A stretch of DNA of 5,279 nucleotides from NCBI GenBank assembly GCA_028869395.1, contig JAGWSE010000218.1, positions 1 through 5,279 on the forward strand, given 5' to 3'. The translations under genes were made by a program, and so were the position numbers. The stretch is from Alphaproteobacteria bacterium (lineage in GTDB: Bacteria > Pseudomonadota > Alphaproteobacteria > Caulobacterales > Caulobacteraceae). The notes below the pieces were generated by a model. It was not told the DNA's origin and made no database searches. It saw only the letters and a program-made list of their open reading frames with translations. Shown one piece after another: positions 4,462-5,279 of this stretch. Every line of letters begins with the position of its first letter. Within the stretch, counting starts at the first letter, position 1.

Positions 4462-5279
4462 ACGCCAGTCTCGCCGCGCTCCTCTACCTCCTCTCCGGCG
4501 TCCGGTTCATCCTGGCCCTGCGAGGCCTCTCCAGCCCCGAGAGCAGCCGCGCGGGCAACCGCAACGGCATGATCGGCATGGCGATTGCGGTCGGCGTCAC
4601 CCTGGTGACGCTGTGGGGGCAGGGGGCGCTCGACGCACTCACTGTCGGCCTCATCGTGGTGGGTGTCGGCGTCGGCGGGACCATCGGGGCGATCATCGCC
4701 CAGCGCGTCGCCATGACTTCCATGCCGCAGCTGGTGGCCGCCTTCCACTCGCTCGTCGGCATGGCCGCCTGCATGGTGGCCGTCGCCGCCATCCACACGC
4801 CCGCCGCCTACGGCATCGCCCTGCCGGACGGCTCGATCCGGCTGGAGTCGCTGATCGAGCTCTCGGTGGGTCTGGCCATCGGCGCCGTCACCTTCACCGG
4901 CTCGGTCATCGCCTTCGCCAAGCTGAACGGCAACATGAGCGGCGCGCCGATCCTGCTGCCCGCCCGCCACCTCCTGAACCTCGCGATCGGCGCCGCCATC
5001 GTCGCCCTGATCGTGCTTCTGGTGATGAGCGGCGGCGGCGCGCTCTGGGCCTTCTGGTCGATCTTCGCCCTGGCGCTCCTGATCGGGATCACCCTGATCA
5101 TCCCGATCGGCGGGGCGGACATGCCGGTCGTCGTCTCGATGCTGAACAGCTACTCCGGCTGGGCCGCGGCGGCGCTCGGCTTCACGCTCGAGAACGTCAC
5201 CCTGATCATCACCGGCGCCCTGGTGGGCTCCTCCGGCGCGATCCTCAGCTACATCATGTGCAAGGGGATGAACCGCTCG
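4458..5279 (+). CDS. pntB: NAD(P) transhydrogenase subunit beta (PntB), partial, cut by window end
   Basis: The first 274 residues of PntB, open to the window edge. The GTG start shares GTGA (4458-4461) with the pntAB stop and has a strong AAGGAGG 7 nt upstream. The protein begins VNASLAALLYLLSGVRFILALRGLSS, typical of the family. What is seen is membrane domain II, a run of about eight or nine hydrophobic helices. Key proton-path residues match E. coli: H97 in AFHSLVG (E. coli His91), and D221 and N230 in GGADMPVVVSMLNSYSG (Asp213, Asn222). TFTGSVIAFAKL (145-156) and GALVGSSGAILSYIMCKGMNRS (253-274) are also conserved. The usual length is about 460-480 residues. The missing part is the linker and domain III, which binds NADP(H) and drives coupled hydride transfer. 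Whether the gene is intact beyond the edge cannot be judged here. Confidence 0.96.
   Translation, partial: MNASLAALLYLLSGVRFILALRGLSSPESSRAGNRNGMIGMAIAVGVTLVTLWGQGALDALTVGLIVVGVGVGGTIGAIIAQRVAMTSMPQLVAAFHSLVGMAACMVAVAAIHTPAAYGIALPDGSIRLESLIELSVGLAIGAVTFTGSVIAFAKLNGNMSGAPILLPARHLLNLAIGAAIVALIVLLVMSGGGALWAFWSIFALALLIGITLIIPIGGADMPVVVSMLNSYSGWAAAALGFTLENVTLIITGALVGSSGAILSYIMCKGMNRS

Noticed and set aside
4185..4970. A 261-residue minus-strand frame across pntAB and pntB
   Set aside because: It is antisense to two transhydrogenase genes with near-identical family motifs. Its product is Asp/Gly/His/Arg-rich with no fold.

Overview
The window reads as an ordinary chromosomal stretch of a high-GC alphaproteobacterium, most likely of the Caulobacterales (Caulobacter/Phenylobacterium type). 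The lineage is inferred from four things: very high GC by eye; a transhydrogenase split into PntAA, PntAB and PntB; a small alphaproteobacterial aa3-type cytochrome oxidase subunit IV; and a strong shortage of GANTC sites (three counted by eye in 5.3 kb), as expected where CcrM methylates GANTC. No database search was possible, so genus and exact orthology are not established.

Left part (1-2518): a small Lrp/AsnC-type regulator (+, about 99-521) converges on an HpcH/HpaI-family class II aldolase (-, 552-1325). The aldolase is divergent from a serine alpha/beta hydrolase (+, 1451-2518), with a shared 125-bp upstream region. All three reading frames are intact. Substrates of the two enzymes and targets of the regulator cannot be read from sequence.

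Right part (2519-5279): a bioenergetic block, all on the + strand. An 80-residue cytochrome c oxidase subunit IV-like membrane protein (2613-2855) is followed by a GC-rich hairpin. A candidate sigma-70-like promoter then precedes pntAA (2985-4115), pntAB (4120-4461) and pntB (4458 to beyond the window). The pnt genes are tightly packed (4-nt gap, then a 4-nt overlap with a GTG start) and encode the proton-translocating NAD(P) transhydrogenase. This inner-membrane complex uses the proton gradient to transfer hydride from NADH to NADP+. pntB is cut by the window edge after its membrane domain, so its NADP(H)-binding domain is not seen.

No gene-free stretch exceeds about 130 bases. I found no tRNA, rRNA, CRISPR array, insertion sequence or phage gene, and no clearly novel system. 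The more interesting points are regulatory: a GANTC site inside the candidate pnt promoter, a 9-base AT-rich word shared by two upstream regions, and the cytochrome oxidase subunit gene lying next to pnt.
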